Assembly: GCA_013399305.1 (NCBI GenBank)
Contig: VXAI01000157.1
Location: forward strand, 736,368-800,367
Reading direction: 5' to 3'
DNA from: Rostratula benghalensis
Lineage: Eukaryota; Chordata; Aves; Charadriiformes; Rostratulidae
Length of the DNA stretch: 64,000 nt
This document shows, piece by piece, positions 20,189 to 43,900 of the stretch. The translations under genes were made by a program, and so were the position numbers. The notes beneath the pieces are model-generated. The model did not search any database. It was not told the origin of the DNA and was given only the letters and a program-made list of their open reading frames with translations. How positions within the stretch are numbered: position 1 is the stretch's first letter; the number at the start of each line of letters is the position of its first letter.

Positions 20189-22663
20189 CTAAAAAAACAA
20201 GAAAGGCTACCAAATTTTATTACCCGCATATTTTAGATAACATCTAGTCATCACTTCTGTCACCTTAATAACATGGTTTCTATGGGTTATAAACACTCTA
20301 TTTCCCTTTATTAAGAAGGGGTAAGGTAACTGCAGAGTTGATATAAACAGGTGTATTTTCAATCTGAATAGCCAGATTTAGACTTCTGAGAACTCTGGTT
20401 GACCACTGCCCTTATACTGACAACAGCAAGTACCCTGAAGCCTTCACAACCATAACAGAGAAAGAAGAGGCACAAACAGGTGTGATCTGAGCAAGATGAC
20501 ACAGATCAGTGGCAGATTCTGCAGCTTGAAAAGCTAAAACAGCCTCTTGGTAGAGCAATATGTCTCAATCATCTCAAGTCCTCCGTCTCAAAGCCGTGCC
20601 TGTTGCTAGCACACTTTGAATTTCTCCTCAAATTAGAAAAAAAACCCTGAGGTGGCAAAACATGCAGTGCCAAATGAAAGATGGGAAGCAGAAGTGAGAA
20701 ATAGATTCCAAACAATCAGATCAAGAATTTTTTTCTTGCCGTATTTTTAAATTTGAACTGTTTTCAATATTAAGTAGCAACTAGCAGGAACTGCACATAA
20801 AAGAACATAATCTCAAAATTAAATTCATTTGGCAATGAAATTTATTGCCAAACTCATACTGTCAATACTTCTAATAAAAATGTTGGTGTTTTTTTTTAAT
20901 ATTTATGAAATTTATTTACAGTCTTCTCAAATATAGCTTATCTTCTAGAATTAATAATTGCTTGCTGCCATGAGCACTGTGGTAAGACAACCATAAGAAA
21001 TGTGCTGCTGTGTGATGGTTCAGAATGCAGCAAACCTGTCTGCAGTTCAACTCCACATAGTTAAATTATGTTCTGACCCACCTACATGCCTCCAGCCTCT
21101 AAAGAGCTTTGCTCTGTTTTTTTCAAAATGAAATGAAGAGGGATGGAGGGATGATCAGATCATTCACCAAAAAAATTCATCCTTAAGAAAGTGATTCTAA
21201 ATCCAGAAACTCCAACCTGTTGTTCTTACTCTTTTTCATTGGTTATAAAAAAATTACATTCTTCTGTCATAGGAAAATGTGTGCTAAACAATTTAAGTGC
21301 TTTCAAATCCCAAGACAAAAAGTGCTGCAAAAATCATAAAAGTCTTCCAGTTCTACTATATTTTGAAAAATGACCTTTATGAATTGCACCATGGGTACCA
21401 TATTTTTTTTTTCTGAATGTGGAAATGTGACTCTCATTCAAATTTGATGACTTTTAAAATAAAATTCATCTTCTCTTACTTCCTCAAACAAGCAATCACA
21501 GTATCACAGGATGCTATGGAGGGGACCTCTAGGGATCATCTAGTCCAACCCCCACGGCAAAGCAAGTCCTCCTACAGCAGGTTGCACAGGAACTTTTCCA
21601 GCCAGGTTTTGAATGTCTCCAGTGACAGAGACTCCACCACCTCTCCGGGCAGCCTGTTCCCAGGTTCTGCCACCCTCAAAGTGAAGAAGTTCCTCCTCGT
21701 GTTTAGATGGAACTTCATATGCTTCAAAGTTAGTACTCTCTGACATTTTTTTTTCATCCATAAGCTACATCACAGTCTAGAACTGAAACTCTTCTTCATA
21801 TTGCCTGAGACAGGCCAGGGCTCCATGTAAGTTCTTCAGGAACTGCAGCTGTTACACAAAACTAAAACTAGATGTTTCTTTTAGTCATATTTTAATTAAC
21901 AGATTTTCAGCATTTCTGGTCTGGGAAATTAGATATGGTTGTTAATACAGATAGTAACTTTTATTCCTACCAGGAAAGTATAAAGTGCACAGTAGAGCAA
22001 GGCTACCCACCTTTCCGAAGTCCCTCTCACTCCGCACAGTGGGGAGCTCCCAGCCTCACTGTATCCTTCAGCCTCCAACTCCTCGACACGGTTGTGTCCT
22101 CAACCCCACCACAGGATGCTTTTGTCTTGTCACTTCCCTCAACGCTTTACGTCCAAACTGTATTACACAACATTTTCAGGAAGTAGAAGAGCTTCTCAAA
22201 GGCCTGCTAATAACCTCACTGATTGACTAATCTTGTGGCAGATCCCGTAAATCATAAAATAGAAGAACAAGAATTAAGCTGGTCGTAGCTTCCCACAAGC
22301 AAAGGAGAATTGAATCCAGTGAACCCTGGTCAAACAGTATAGATGAAGGAATCTTTTCCTCCACCGTGATTTAAACAGAAGGCCACAGCTGAAATCCTTC
22401 ACAGAAAAGTTGTCTCAATGGGCATTTTTGAGGACCTACTGTGAACTGTTCTTCCTATCCACTGAGAAGGGTGGAAAAGTACAAGCCAAATTATTATTCA
22501 GACCACAAGCAGAAAATGGAATATATGGCGACCACTTCTACTCCCAAGAACGTTATTTTGGCATCCAGCAAGGGGGAAAAGCTAGAATGGATTTGAAGTG
22601 TTTTGACAAGACCCTTTCCCCCCCCGCCCCCCATTAGGAAATTATGACTGTGAAGATGAAAAT
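20189..22663. other. NAIP upstream region
   Basis: Apart from the CR1 at 21495-21732, no exon is recognised. The NAIP 5' UTR exon and promoter should lie here or further right, because the first coding exon begins with an acceptor site. No CpG island is present. Confidence 0.5.
21495..21732 (-). mobile_element. CR1 LINE 3' fragment
   Basis: Reverse-oriented CR1 3' end (gatcatctagtccaacccc and the heptad ccaggttttgaatgtctcc), about 240 bases. Confidence 0.9.
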
Positions 22664-23180
22664 TGTGGCACAGAGCTCTCAAGATGACGACCTGAAGGAT
22701 GATGGTTTGAAAGATAAGACCCCGAGCTTCCCTCAATTGATAAGCGGAAACGTGCTGGAACTTGTGGGCTATAAACTGTGGTAATTGTGGGCTATAAACC
22801 ATGGCAATTGCGGGCTATAAACCGTGGTGACACCGAGAGGTCATTAGGTCACTGTAAAATTAGGGCTTAAGGGTAAACTCTCGCAAAGCAGTCGCAGAAA
22901 GGAGAAGCTGTTTCAAAACAGCTCGTTTAAAGTGAGGCACGGATTGTTCTCGGGAACGACAGTAGACGGTGGAAAAACACCGAAAAGAGACTTGTAGCTG
23001 TCCTTGTGTGCCATGTAGAAGATAAGCTATCACTGACCAATTGGAAGTAGCTGAGCATGTAGTATGTGTGAAAGAACCAATTAAGTAGAGACACGATCCC
23101 TTCTGATCATTATATAAACTGAGAAATTGTACCAAATAAACAACCTCCTGCTTGCATCAAGCTGTGTCCCGTCGCTCAGT
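22664..23180 (+). repeat. 5' LTR of provirus 2
   Basis: Starts TGTGGCACAGAGC. It carries three 23-bp tandem units with TATAAA, a further TATATAAA near 23111-23118 and AATAAA at 23135-23140. The right edge is uncertain by about ten bases, since CA occurs at 23177-23178 but the primer-binding site starts at 23191. Confidence 0.75.
22762..22830 (+). repeat. Three tandem 23-bp units with TATA motif
   Basis: Units at 22762-22784, 22785-22807 and 22808-22830 share TTGYGGGCTATAAACYRTGG. Each carries GGGCTATAAAC. Confidence 0.9.
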
Positions 23181-23190
23181 CGTGGCGAGT

Positions 23191-23211
23191 TGGTGACCCT
23201 GACGTGATTCG
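23191..23211 (+). other. Primer-binding site of provirus 2, tRNA-Trp type
   Basis: tggtgaccctgacgtgattc matches the same tRNA complement as in provirus 1, with one transition. Confidence 0.75.
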
Positions 23212-23370
23212 TCTACAACGTGATCATCGTGGCCGACGTGATTTGTCCAGGAACCGCCTAGCTGAGCGGCTTGCTGCGAGTCCCACGGAATGTTGAGTGA
23301 GCTGCTGAAAGGAAGCGGGAGCCGGCCGGCCTGAAATCCCCCCGGAGTAGAGAGGTGAGCGGTGGGAAAC

Positions 23371-24770
23371 ATGGGGAATTGAGCGTCTTCCCCGGAAAGA
23401 GACGTATATGAACTTATGAAGGGTCTTCTTGAAAAACACGGGGAAAATATTTCTGGGCAAGACCTCAAGGCAACGCTTAAATGGGTGAAAATACTCACTG
23501 TAACTGCATCTAGTATTTTCACACGGGAACTCCGGGATGACATGGGGGTAAAATTAGGGGACGCGGCGATCAAGGGAAGTGTTGAAGCTCAGCGCTTGCT
23601 CCCGTGGTGGAGAGAAACTTTTGAGACCCTGAAAGCCCAAGAGGGAGAGGCCCAGAGACTGAGAAAGGGAGGGAGGAGGAAGCCCTTACGGCACCTTCCT
23701 TACTACCCTCCGAACCGTGAACTCCCATGCCTTCGGTATGAACGCTGCCGATTACTCCCCAGAAGAGGACACTTTTGATCCGGGTCCGGCCGATCCGGAC
23801 AAGGAATCAGACTTATACCCCCCTGACCCACAGTACGTGTGGGCTAATGTAAAACGACAAGCCCTGAAAAGAGGGGGATCTGGAGGTTGCTGGATAAATA
23901 GTGGCCCCGGTGATTTATCAGGGCCGGGGGGGCCGCAGTGGGGAAGCCCTATCTTTTCCGGTTATTAAGAAGCTGCGCCATAACATCACCGAGCACGGGC
24001 TTTCTTCCCCGTGGGTTTTTTTTTTTGTTTTTTTTTTTTGAGTCTTGTTGTCCTCGGTGTTTGTCACAGGCGTTGTGACTCCTCATGATTTGGAGTCTCT
24101 GGCGCGGTTGTTACTGACTGCGGCTCACGGCGCACCGCGGGAGCCGCGCTGGGGAAGGGGTCTCGGCGCACTTCTCCCTGCATGTGTGGGCCATAACAAC
24201 CGCTGCAATGGCCGCGCTGACCGTGGAGCACCTCCCCGGCACCGGTCAGCCCTCGGACCCGGTCAGCGCAAGCTCGAGACTGCCCCCGAGAGGCTCTTGA
24301 GACGATTCACAAAAATAGGCTCCTTCTCAAGATCCCCCACTCACAGAAACCCCAGAAAGCCTTTACCGCTCTCACCCAGGAACCCCCAGAGCCTCGGATG
24401 GAGTTTATCGATAGACTGAAAGAGGCCTCGGGACGCCAAATAGACAACAGGGAAGCTCAAGAAATACTGTGGCTAAAATTGGCTGTTGAAAATGCTAATG
24501 CTGATTGTAAGAAGCTATTGAAATGTCTTCCTAATCCAAACCCCACCTTGACTGAAATGGTGGAAGCTTGTAACAGGATGGGCACTGTAGATGATAAATA
24601 GGAGGCTATGGCTGCTGCCTTTGCAGCTATGAATAGTCCACCAGGTGCGAGAAACCAGGTTGTGGTAAACCAGGTCATCTGAAAAAGAATGGAGGAGGTA
24701 AATCTCAAGCACCTGGCATTTGCCCAAGATATTGGAAAGGTCACCATTATGCTAATCAGTGTCAGTCTAA
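23371..24770 (+). pseudogene. gag: gag remnant of provirus 2
   Basis: The initiating ATG-GGG-AAT (a myristoylation-type M-G-N start) is followed at once by TGA (23380-23382). The frame reopens as a matrix-like segment (from 23383, including VYELMKGLLEKHG). A capsid C-terminal-like piece runs about 24392-24601, with a major-homology-like F-x-x-RL pattern. Near 24640-24770 there is a CEKPGHLKKN zinc knuckle and a second decayed one. Several stops and frame changes separate the parts, and a T-rich insertion-like run lies at 24018-24040. It cannot make a full Gag protein. Confidence 0.7.
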
Positions 24771-25019
24771 GAATGATTTCCAGGGTGAACTGACACAGGG
24801 AAAGCGATCAGGGAGCGTGGGGCAGCGACACGCACAGACACAAGTATCACAGACGTTGTTCCAACCTCCATGGAGGGAAGCAGCAGCACCTCAAGTCTTT
24901 GCCCAGCAACAGCAGGTAGTGCCAGATTGGACCTGGCAACCTCCCACACAGTCACATTACTCGATTCCTCGGTTCACCTGTTTTCAACAAATGTCCCAGG
25001 GCCCTTCCCCCCTAGAACA

Positions 25020-25264
25020 CAAGTGCTATTGTTAGGTACAACACCTACAACACTGTCAGGACTTTTTGTATTGCCAGGGGTCATTGACTCTGACAGTGTT
25101 AAAGAAATTAAAATTATGGCATGGGCTCCATTTCCTCCCTGTACAATACCTAAAGGCAGCCATATAGCTCAATTAATACGGATTCCAGCGGCAACAAACC
25201 CCCTCATTTCTAGTCAACTCCAACAACTGGTAACCCCATCGATGCAGAAAGTGTTGGTGGTGCA
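25020..25264 (+). pseudogene. dUTPase-like remnant of provirus 2
   Basis: The frame here encodes GVIDSDSVKEIKIM followed by PKGSHIAQLIRIP, matching two conserved dUTPase motifs (the G-x-I-D-x-x-Y region and the G-D-x-I-A-Q-L region). The aromatic residue normally found after G-x-I-D is serine or valine here. Betaretroviruses encode dUTPase between gag and the protease. Confidence 0.65.
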
Positions 25265-25279
25265 AAGGAAAGGGGGAGA

Positions 25280-25392
25280 TGTGGCACAGAGCCCTCAAGA
25301 TGACAGATGACAATCTAAAGGATGATGGTTTAAAAGATAAGACCCCGAGCATCACTCCACTAATAAGCGGAAAGATGCTGGGCTATAGAAAA
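25280..25392 (+). repeat. 3' LTR of provirus 2, truncated
   Basis: Starts TGTGGCACAGAGC directly after the purine tract. It matches the 5' LTR for about 110 bases and stops in the first TATA-type repeat unit. Confidence 0.75.
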
Positions 25393-25925
25393 TATTATCA
25401 AAAAACATCGTATCAAGATGCTGTCACCAGTATCAGAATATCCAAGAGCCAGATGCTTAAGGCATTTCTTTGGCTTGGAATGGACTTCTAGACCACGCCA
25501 AACTCCACCAATATGTCCTTTTCCTGCTAGTTTTAGGATACCCTTACAGTAACAGGCACTGCACACTCCTGATAGCACACAGGGTTTGTAGGGATTGTTG
25601 GAGTCAGCACAAAATTAAACACAGGTGCTGAAACAGTCATTTTTCTGCCAGCAGAGTAGAATTACTGCGTTCTAGCCAGCCTGCAGGCATAAACAGTAGA
25701 AAAAGCTATATTAACAATTGAGAATTTGCATATTTAAAGGATATGAAATGAGAACTACCAGGGAAAACTGAAAAGTAGCACACATTGTACCTGGCGAGTG
25801 TGAAATGCAAGGAACTAATTTAAGGTTTTTGCACTTTTAAGGTTAGATTATTGCTGCTCCTAACCTCACAATTTTCAAAACTCAGATAAGTCTGCAGCTA
25901 AAGTTTCTCTGGAAACATCTTACAA

Positions 25926-26225
25926 ATGTCACAAGATGACTTTATAAAGCCAGACGCTCCAGACACCGCACTGTCACAACCTCCTCTTACTGAGGTGTGG
26001 CATCCTACATTCTCCCAAATTCAAACTGCAATGACACCCTGTAGCCACACCGTCAAGGGGCAGAGTGCTCTCAATACTGTAGCCACGCAGCAACAGTTTG
26101 TAGAACAAACTCTGGGCTTACAACTTTCGCAAAAAGCAGTGCCTTTCAGTAACCTTACACTCCTCCAGGACAGTGAAACCTGTAACCACACAACTACAGA
26201 CACAGCGACAACAGAATTCAGTTAG
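25926..26225 (+). other. Unexplained 99-codon ORF
   Basis: An open frame from ATG 25926 to TAG 26225, rich in T, S and Q (for example NHTTTDTATTEFS at its end). An in-frame stop lies 10 codons upstream, and a possible acceptor (tctgcag) precedes that. Plus-strand AATAAA occurs near 26622. No domain is recognised. It could be a terminal exon of an unknown gene, a repeat-derived frame, or chance. Confidence 0.25.
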
Positions 26226-26845
26226 TTTTGAGTTCTGCCATTAAAATCTAAAATGTGTTTTCAGCACGTTTGTAACAGCTCTGTTGGAGTTGCCTTACTG
26301 AGGGCTAAAGTGAATAGCCACAATCCTTGAAATTAGTATTCAACGTGTCCCCCCAGCTAATTGCTAAAAAAACTTATTTGTTGAATTCTAACAAAAAATG
26401 TTGATCTATAGAACTCCACTATCCACAAAAAAACAGAGCTTGTAATTATAACATAATTATATTATCTATTTTCAGGTCTTTCTTTTTTAAACAAATGATG
26501 AAACGCAGATGAATCACCACATTATCATACAAAAGAGTTTTATAGCACTCACATTTACAAATATACATGTTACTCACAATAACACTGAGAAAACACTTGG
26601 GCTTTTCAAATGAGGGCAAAGACAATAAATCAGATACAGATAAATCCAGCATATATTAATAGTAACAAAATCATTAATACATTAATTTTTAGCTAAAGTT
26701 TGCTCCCAAGCCGGCGTTCGTCCTTCTGTAATCACGTAAGGTCCTTCTTGCTTTGAGCTGTCTCAGTGGCAGTTACGGCTGAGCAAACAAAATAGGTCTA
26801 CCCAGGACTGACATAGTCATGACCAATTTCTAAGAAGAGTTGACA

Positions 26846-37960
<11,115 letters not shown>

Positions 37961-40900
37961 CCTCCTTTGGCACCTCAAACTGAGGGAACAGGGAACTGCT
38001 GCAGGGTACATACAGGGCGTTTGTCGCGACAACATCAAAATGCGCCGATTAAGCTATAAAAAAAAAAAAGGGATGGTGTCGTTGCCATGGATAAGTGGGG
38101 TAGTGTGGGCACGGAGCCCCAGTGAGTTCTGTCAGGTCAGCCAGGCCCTCGCCCATCTCCCAGGGACCAGTTAAACAGCGTTAAAGTCACTATTTGGGTT
38201 TTTGTGTGGTATTTCTGTAATTAACTGCAGTAATTTCAGTAATTAACAAGAGAATCCTGGAGCTGGAACAAGACCGTTACTTACAAGTACTGTAGCACTG
38301 AATTTTAATGCATCATTGCACCTACCTGTTACTTAATGAGAATAACGGCACGTTAGCCCAGTAGCAAAAACATTGCTTTAACGCTGTTCTGAAACACAGA
38401 CCTTGGCACCCGTTCACTGCTGCAAGGCTCAGGTTATAGTCTCTGTGACTTTAATGCGTTCAGCAGAGCAAATTGAGTAGTGGAGTAATACAAGTTTTTG
38501 CAAACATGCAGAATAATCTCATCATATTCACGATCTTCCCATTCTGGCCAGGTTCTTGTTTTGCTACAACAGTTTGCTTTGGGGATTTCTTTTAATAAAC
38601 TATCACCACAAAGCTGTGGACAGTTAATTGGAAATTGCATTTTAAAAGTGCTTTGGGATGCTTTGTATTCCATTGAGTGAGTGTGCTAATTGCTCTGACC
38701 AAAGGAAATGTAGTTTTTTTGCTAAATGTTTTGTGCATCCCATGTTTCAGGTATCTTGTCTCCTTTGTAAGCATTCAATTTATTTTTAAATGTGGTCAGA
38801 AAGATACAAGGACTCTGTCTCATATCCAGCAGCTCAGGTAACAGCAGAGAGATTTTGAAATGTTGATTAATGTAGTAGAGCAGTGTCTGGGCTGGATGAC
38901 TTCTAACCATACATGCCAATGTAGCTTTGAAAAAGTTTATTTTTGGTCCATAAGACAGCACAAGTCTAGATTAGAAGATGTAATTTAGGGATTGCTTAGT
39001 GATGAAAACTTCCTGAAGCTACAGCTTTTCATTTGCTGTTCAAGACAGGGCAACAGGCTATTTTTTTTGCACACACAAAACTAATGAGATGCTAAAAGAA
39101 AACATCAAGAAAAAAATCGGTCACAGTTTTTACAAAACAGAAGGGGGTTTTGCTGGTACATAGGCCCTAGGAGGCACTTTTATCGTTGTCCCCAAAGAAG
39201 CACTTGTAATAGTGATTATCTTCATATGCAGGCAGAAAGCAGGTTGTGCCTCTCACAATGAAAGTGCACTGTTATATTTAGAGATGCTAACTAATCACCT
39301 TTCACAGCTACTGTAGTAAAGATTATAAAACTACATTTAACTTAGTAACAGTAACTTTCTCCTATTACCCTTACTTCACTGTGCCCAGAAACTGACAAAC
39401 GATTCTGCAGTACTGTCAAGCCTGTTGATAACTGAATAAAGCCCCGAATGGTCCCTGCATTCAGGAATTTAGAATAGCAACTAGTTCAGGTTGTTAAACC
39501 TAGAGGATGATTTGTTTAAATACAAGAAAAGCCTTTTTGAGTTGTATGGATTAACATCAGGGTTCTTGAGAAGATAACATGATGACAAAATGTTGCCATG
39601 GGATGGATTTCCCCTTGTGAGAATGAGGTAGCAGGGAAAAAAAACCCCACAAATAAAAGAGTACAAGGGAACAGAAGGGCAGGTTTGTTAGCGGAACAAA
39701 CTTGCTAATAGAAAAACAGAATCAGAACTATAAAATGTTCAAAACTGCCAAGGTGTGAGATCTGCTGTGCAGAATAAAGTACTTATTTACATGTAATGTA
39801 CAGATGCCTATATATAATTTCTATGTATCTCCAGAACAGGATACTACATATTTCTATTTTAATTTTCTACCACATTTCTGCAATGGTAGAAAATGAAAAT
39901 TGCTGTAACTATTCCGTTATAGGTCGAGAGGAAGAAACACAGGGACCTCTACAGAGTACCCATATTTTAGAAATAGCAAGGAAGAAGCAATCTTTCAGGA
40001 AGAAAGAATACATTATAGCCATTTTATGTGTTCTGGTAATTCCACAAGGTCTTTATCTACATTTAAACAGAATTACAGAGAACGTTACAGAACTGTACAA
40101 AAGTCTTAAATTATTTATTTTGCTGGAATGAAAAGTATGTGTAGTTTAAAAGCTTGCAAATGTTTGCTTTCCCACAGTGTAAGCAAAAAGAAAAACCATG
40201 TAGACAAAAGTATGTTCTTCACATGCAGAACAAGTTTGAGATACTTTCATTGAAATACAAATGAGGTAACAAATAAGTTTCGGGTATTTTGTTGGTATGT
40301 GATGATGCTTTGTTTCTACCTAAAATAATTCCAAGCAACGCTGATCCATCTCATGTCACCAAGAGCTTCCATTTCATAAGCATCACAGTAATGGAGGATT
40401 CACTTAATAAAGAGGTAGTTTCAGCCAGTTTCTCTGCAGAGCAGCCATAACTTTACTGGGTACAGTGGACGGGCGCCAAGATTGGGTCTGACCTCTTGAA
40501 TTACAGGAAAGTTCCCGCGCATCCGTTTCTAAGGGGTGTCACTCTGCATCCAAGTAAGACAATAAATGAGGAAGAAAACATTTAAACAGCAGCAGCAGGA
40601 CTGGGGAAGAACTTAGTGCTTCTGTATCCTTCAGCCTGTTGCATTTATCAGGAGCAACTTATACATACAAGGGCAACAGAAGTGGTGTAGTTTGGGCTGG
40701 GCTGGCCACCAAACGATCGACGGATGCTCTGTATAATGGGAGAAAGACTTATGGGTTGAAAAGAAACTAAACCAATAAAATACTAATAGTGAAATAATTA
40801 TATAAAATATAATAATAACAAAATAATGAAATGCATGCAATGTACACAAAATGAGTATCGAGCTCCTAGAATAAGGTCACTGGCAGGCACTGGGGAAGTC

Positions 40901-43900
40901 CCAGGCTGGACTCAGCAACAGGTGGCAACTGGTTTCCAGATCTGGAGACAGGAACAGATGGATCAGAATCAAAGGCAAATGAAGAGTCCTCCTCAGACAT
41001 CAGCCATTGAAGAAAGAGGCTGACCCTTTGATCCCTCAGCTTTTATACTGAGCATGGGGCAAATGGGATGGAATACCCTGTTTTGGGTCACCTGTCCTGT
41101 CTGCACCTCCCTACAGGTGGGACCCCTCTAAGGTTTTCTGCTTCTCATCTTCCAAGGGGTATCTAAGGAAGTGACCTGACCTTGGCTGTTACAGCAATAA
41201 GTACAAACAAGAGCCTCTCTGCATATTGTTCCTTGGTATTCACCGCAAACATCAAGCTTTACTGCTCTGGTAGCAGACACTGTCTGAAAAATATGCCATT
41301 AATTTCAGTCAATTAGAAGAGACATAACTGACAGATAAAATTACTGAAAATTCGTTCTGTGTTATCTTGAACCAGGACAAGAGAAATTAATTAGGTCTCA
41401 ATCACACCATAGTTGGGAAATATCCAAGATGTGTTGAAGGAAAGTAATGGTAACTACTGAAGATAGAAAAAGGGAACTTCTTTAGTTTAAGAAGTCAAGA
41501 TGTCTTTCTAGGAACTGAATATAAAGCTGTAGTTTGATGAACTCCCATTAGATCACATGCCATCCTTTCTTAAAACTGACAATGTCCAATTTATAAAAAT
41601 GTCAAAATGGAAAAATGTCTGCAAGCGAACAATTTTAATAGAAGAGAGAAATGAGACTTCTGTCCAATCAGGAATATTTTTTTTATTGTCAAGGCCAAAA
41701 ATTTCAATATGGGAGAGGAATGCAGGATATACAATCATTTTGTACATTATTATTGTCCAAATGCTTCAAATCCCACCAGAATTTTGAGATTAATAAACTA
41801 AAATACTGGAGAGCTTCTTCCACAGTTCCCCATCAATTAGATTTTTATTGCCACAAGTATTTTCAGTTGATACACTGTCACGAAAGTCCACCCTGCTATG
41901 CAATACAAACTTCTGGTTACATTTCTTAGGTGCTGCTGTACCTGCCCTGCAAAAATGTACATATTAGTAAATAGCATGCAGATGTTGCCACAGTTATCTT
42001 GATCCCAGATATCCAGCTGTTTATCAAGACAAACAAACAAACAACAAAAAAAAGCCCTGTTTATTGAATTATTCAAGTCCAGTTTGAAAACTATTATATT
42101 CTTGGAAACTGTAAGTCTCTTGGACATTTCCCTTTGTAGATCTGTGGAACCAGGTGGGCATCTTCTAAAATGAAGCCTGAAGGATAAAAGTTCCTGCTAT
42201 ATACACTGTGTCTCAGGAAAGGCTGAAATTGAAAGTGAATACTGTGTGCCCATTGATGTAGGGCAGTATTGCTTAGTAAGATAGAAATAAACATTGACTA
42301 CCTTCTGCAAAAACCCAGTCACAGAGTCAGACCACACAGCAGACTCTTTGCATACAACAACACAGAATCAGAGTGCTGAACTATAAAGACTGCATAGACA
42401 GAGGTGGTTTTGCCTGAAACAGCTTCTGTTCTTTTAGGATGTCAAGACCTCTTTCCCCAATAGTTCTGTTTGTAACTAATTCTTACTCAATTTCCTCCTA
42501 ATTTCTGCCTTGCATTTGACGGGCTTTAATTCCTAGCCATTTATTCTTACTTTATTCATCTCAATTTATCTGAGAGAGAAAAACATTCTTCTGTAGACTA
42601 GTACATTTCCTTTGGCCTGTTGACAGCACAAGTCTCTTTTCAGTTGGTAGGTTAGAGCAAAACCAGCTCACCAGTTGAAGGTACCAGCAGTGCCTTCTGA
42701 ACTGCACTGAGGTCCATAACAGATCTAGGACTGAGCATGTAATTGACTGTGATTGCAACAGGTTGCCCTGCTGGACTTCCTAAGTGGCAAAGGTAAATAA
42801 ATGCCTTCTCCCCAGGCTTAATGCTCCGCACACCCCACTGCCATATATTGCACTAATCCTGTTTAAAACCCAAAAGGCTGGCAGAAGGCAGTATATCCCT
42901 ACATATCCCTACCAACATTCTCCCCCAGCTTTTGGAAAATCCACTCAGCCACACCTGTGGCACCTTGCTGGGAAATGAGGTGAATCCACACACAGCTGTC
43001 TCCACTTGGTTTATTCCCTCCTTCCAGCCACAGGCATGGCATCCCCTTTTCCCAACCCCTTTGTTGGAAACTTTCCAGGGAAGGAGAAGAGGGATGGTTC
43101 TATAGAGGCTATGCAGGCACTCTGAGGGGTCAGGAGCCAGTTTCTTACAGACTGAAACTCAGAGCACTGCCAAAGGCAGCCTAGAGCTGGGTCACAGTGT
43201 CCTATGGAAGGAAGACCAGCTTCTTTTTAGCACTATATAAACATCCCTTAAACTTGGATTAATCTTCTTTTCCTGGTAATGATGCCATGCCCACCACCTC
43301 CAGTGAGAACAAATAAGAAACTTGGGTATACAGTGAGAGGTTATTTAAATTGCAGGAGTTTAACAAATATATAGCACAGTATAAAACACTTGGCCCAGAT
43401 GACACTACTGTCATCTGATTACAGGTTAATGAAAATACTGAGACGCCTTCCAGGTAGATGAGACTGAAGGCTTTCAAACGAAAAGGTGCCACGTTTTCAA
43501 ATTCTTTCAGTGTTCCCACAGCGTCTTGTATTATTTCCTTCATCCACTAAAACTCTTGGGACATAAGTGGCTGATAAAATTGGAATGTCAACTTTGTAAA
43601 TATGAAAGTGGGCTTGTGTCCATCAGGGTTGCAGCCTGAATGACAGAGGCTCAAAAATCAGACACAATGTAACTCCCAGAATGAGGTATATTAATACATT
43701 TCTAAGAACAGAGAAGGCACTATCATTGCTGTTCTAAACTGGAAAACAGCTTTCCTGATATCTTGCCTTTAATTATGGCAAAAGTTGAAAACTTTCTTTT
43801 AAAGAAAAAAATTCTAATAAAGATTTGAAGTAACCTTAATCAGGGCACCTTTTTTTCCTAATAAAATACCTTTATAAGCAATAGAATAATATGGCTACAG

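Larger units (their letters stand above)
22664..25392 (+). mobile_element. Endogenous retrovirus 2 (betaretrovirus/ERVK-like), internally deleted
   Basis: A complete 5' LTR, a tRNA-Trp-type primer-binding site (23191-23211), gag remnants with a CCHC-like knuckle, a dUTPase-like segment, a purine tract (25265-25279) and the first 110 bases of the 3' LTR. No reverse transcriptase, integrase or envelope is recognisable, so pol and env were lost. Gag plus a dUTPase before the protease is a betaretroviral arrangement. It lies in the NAIP-GTF2H2 interval, on the strand opposite both genes. Confidence 0.85.
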
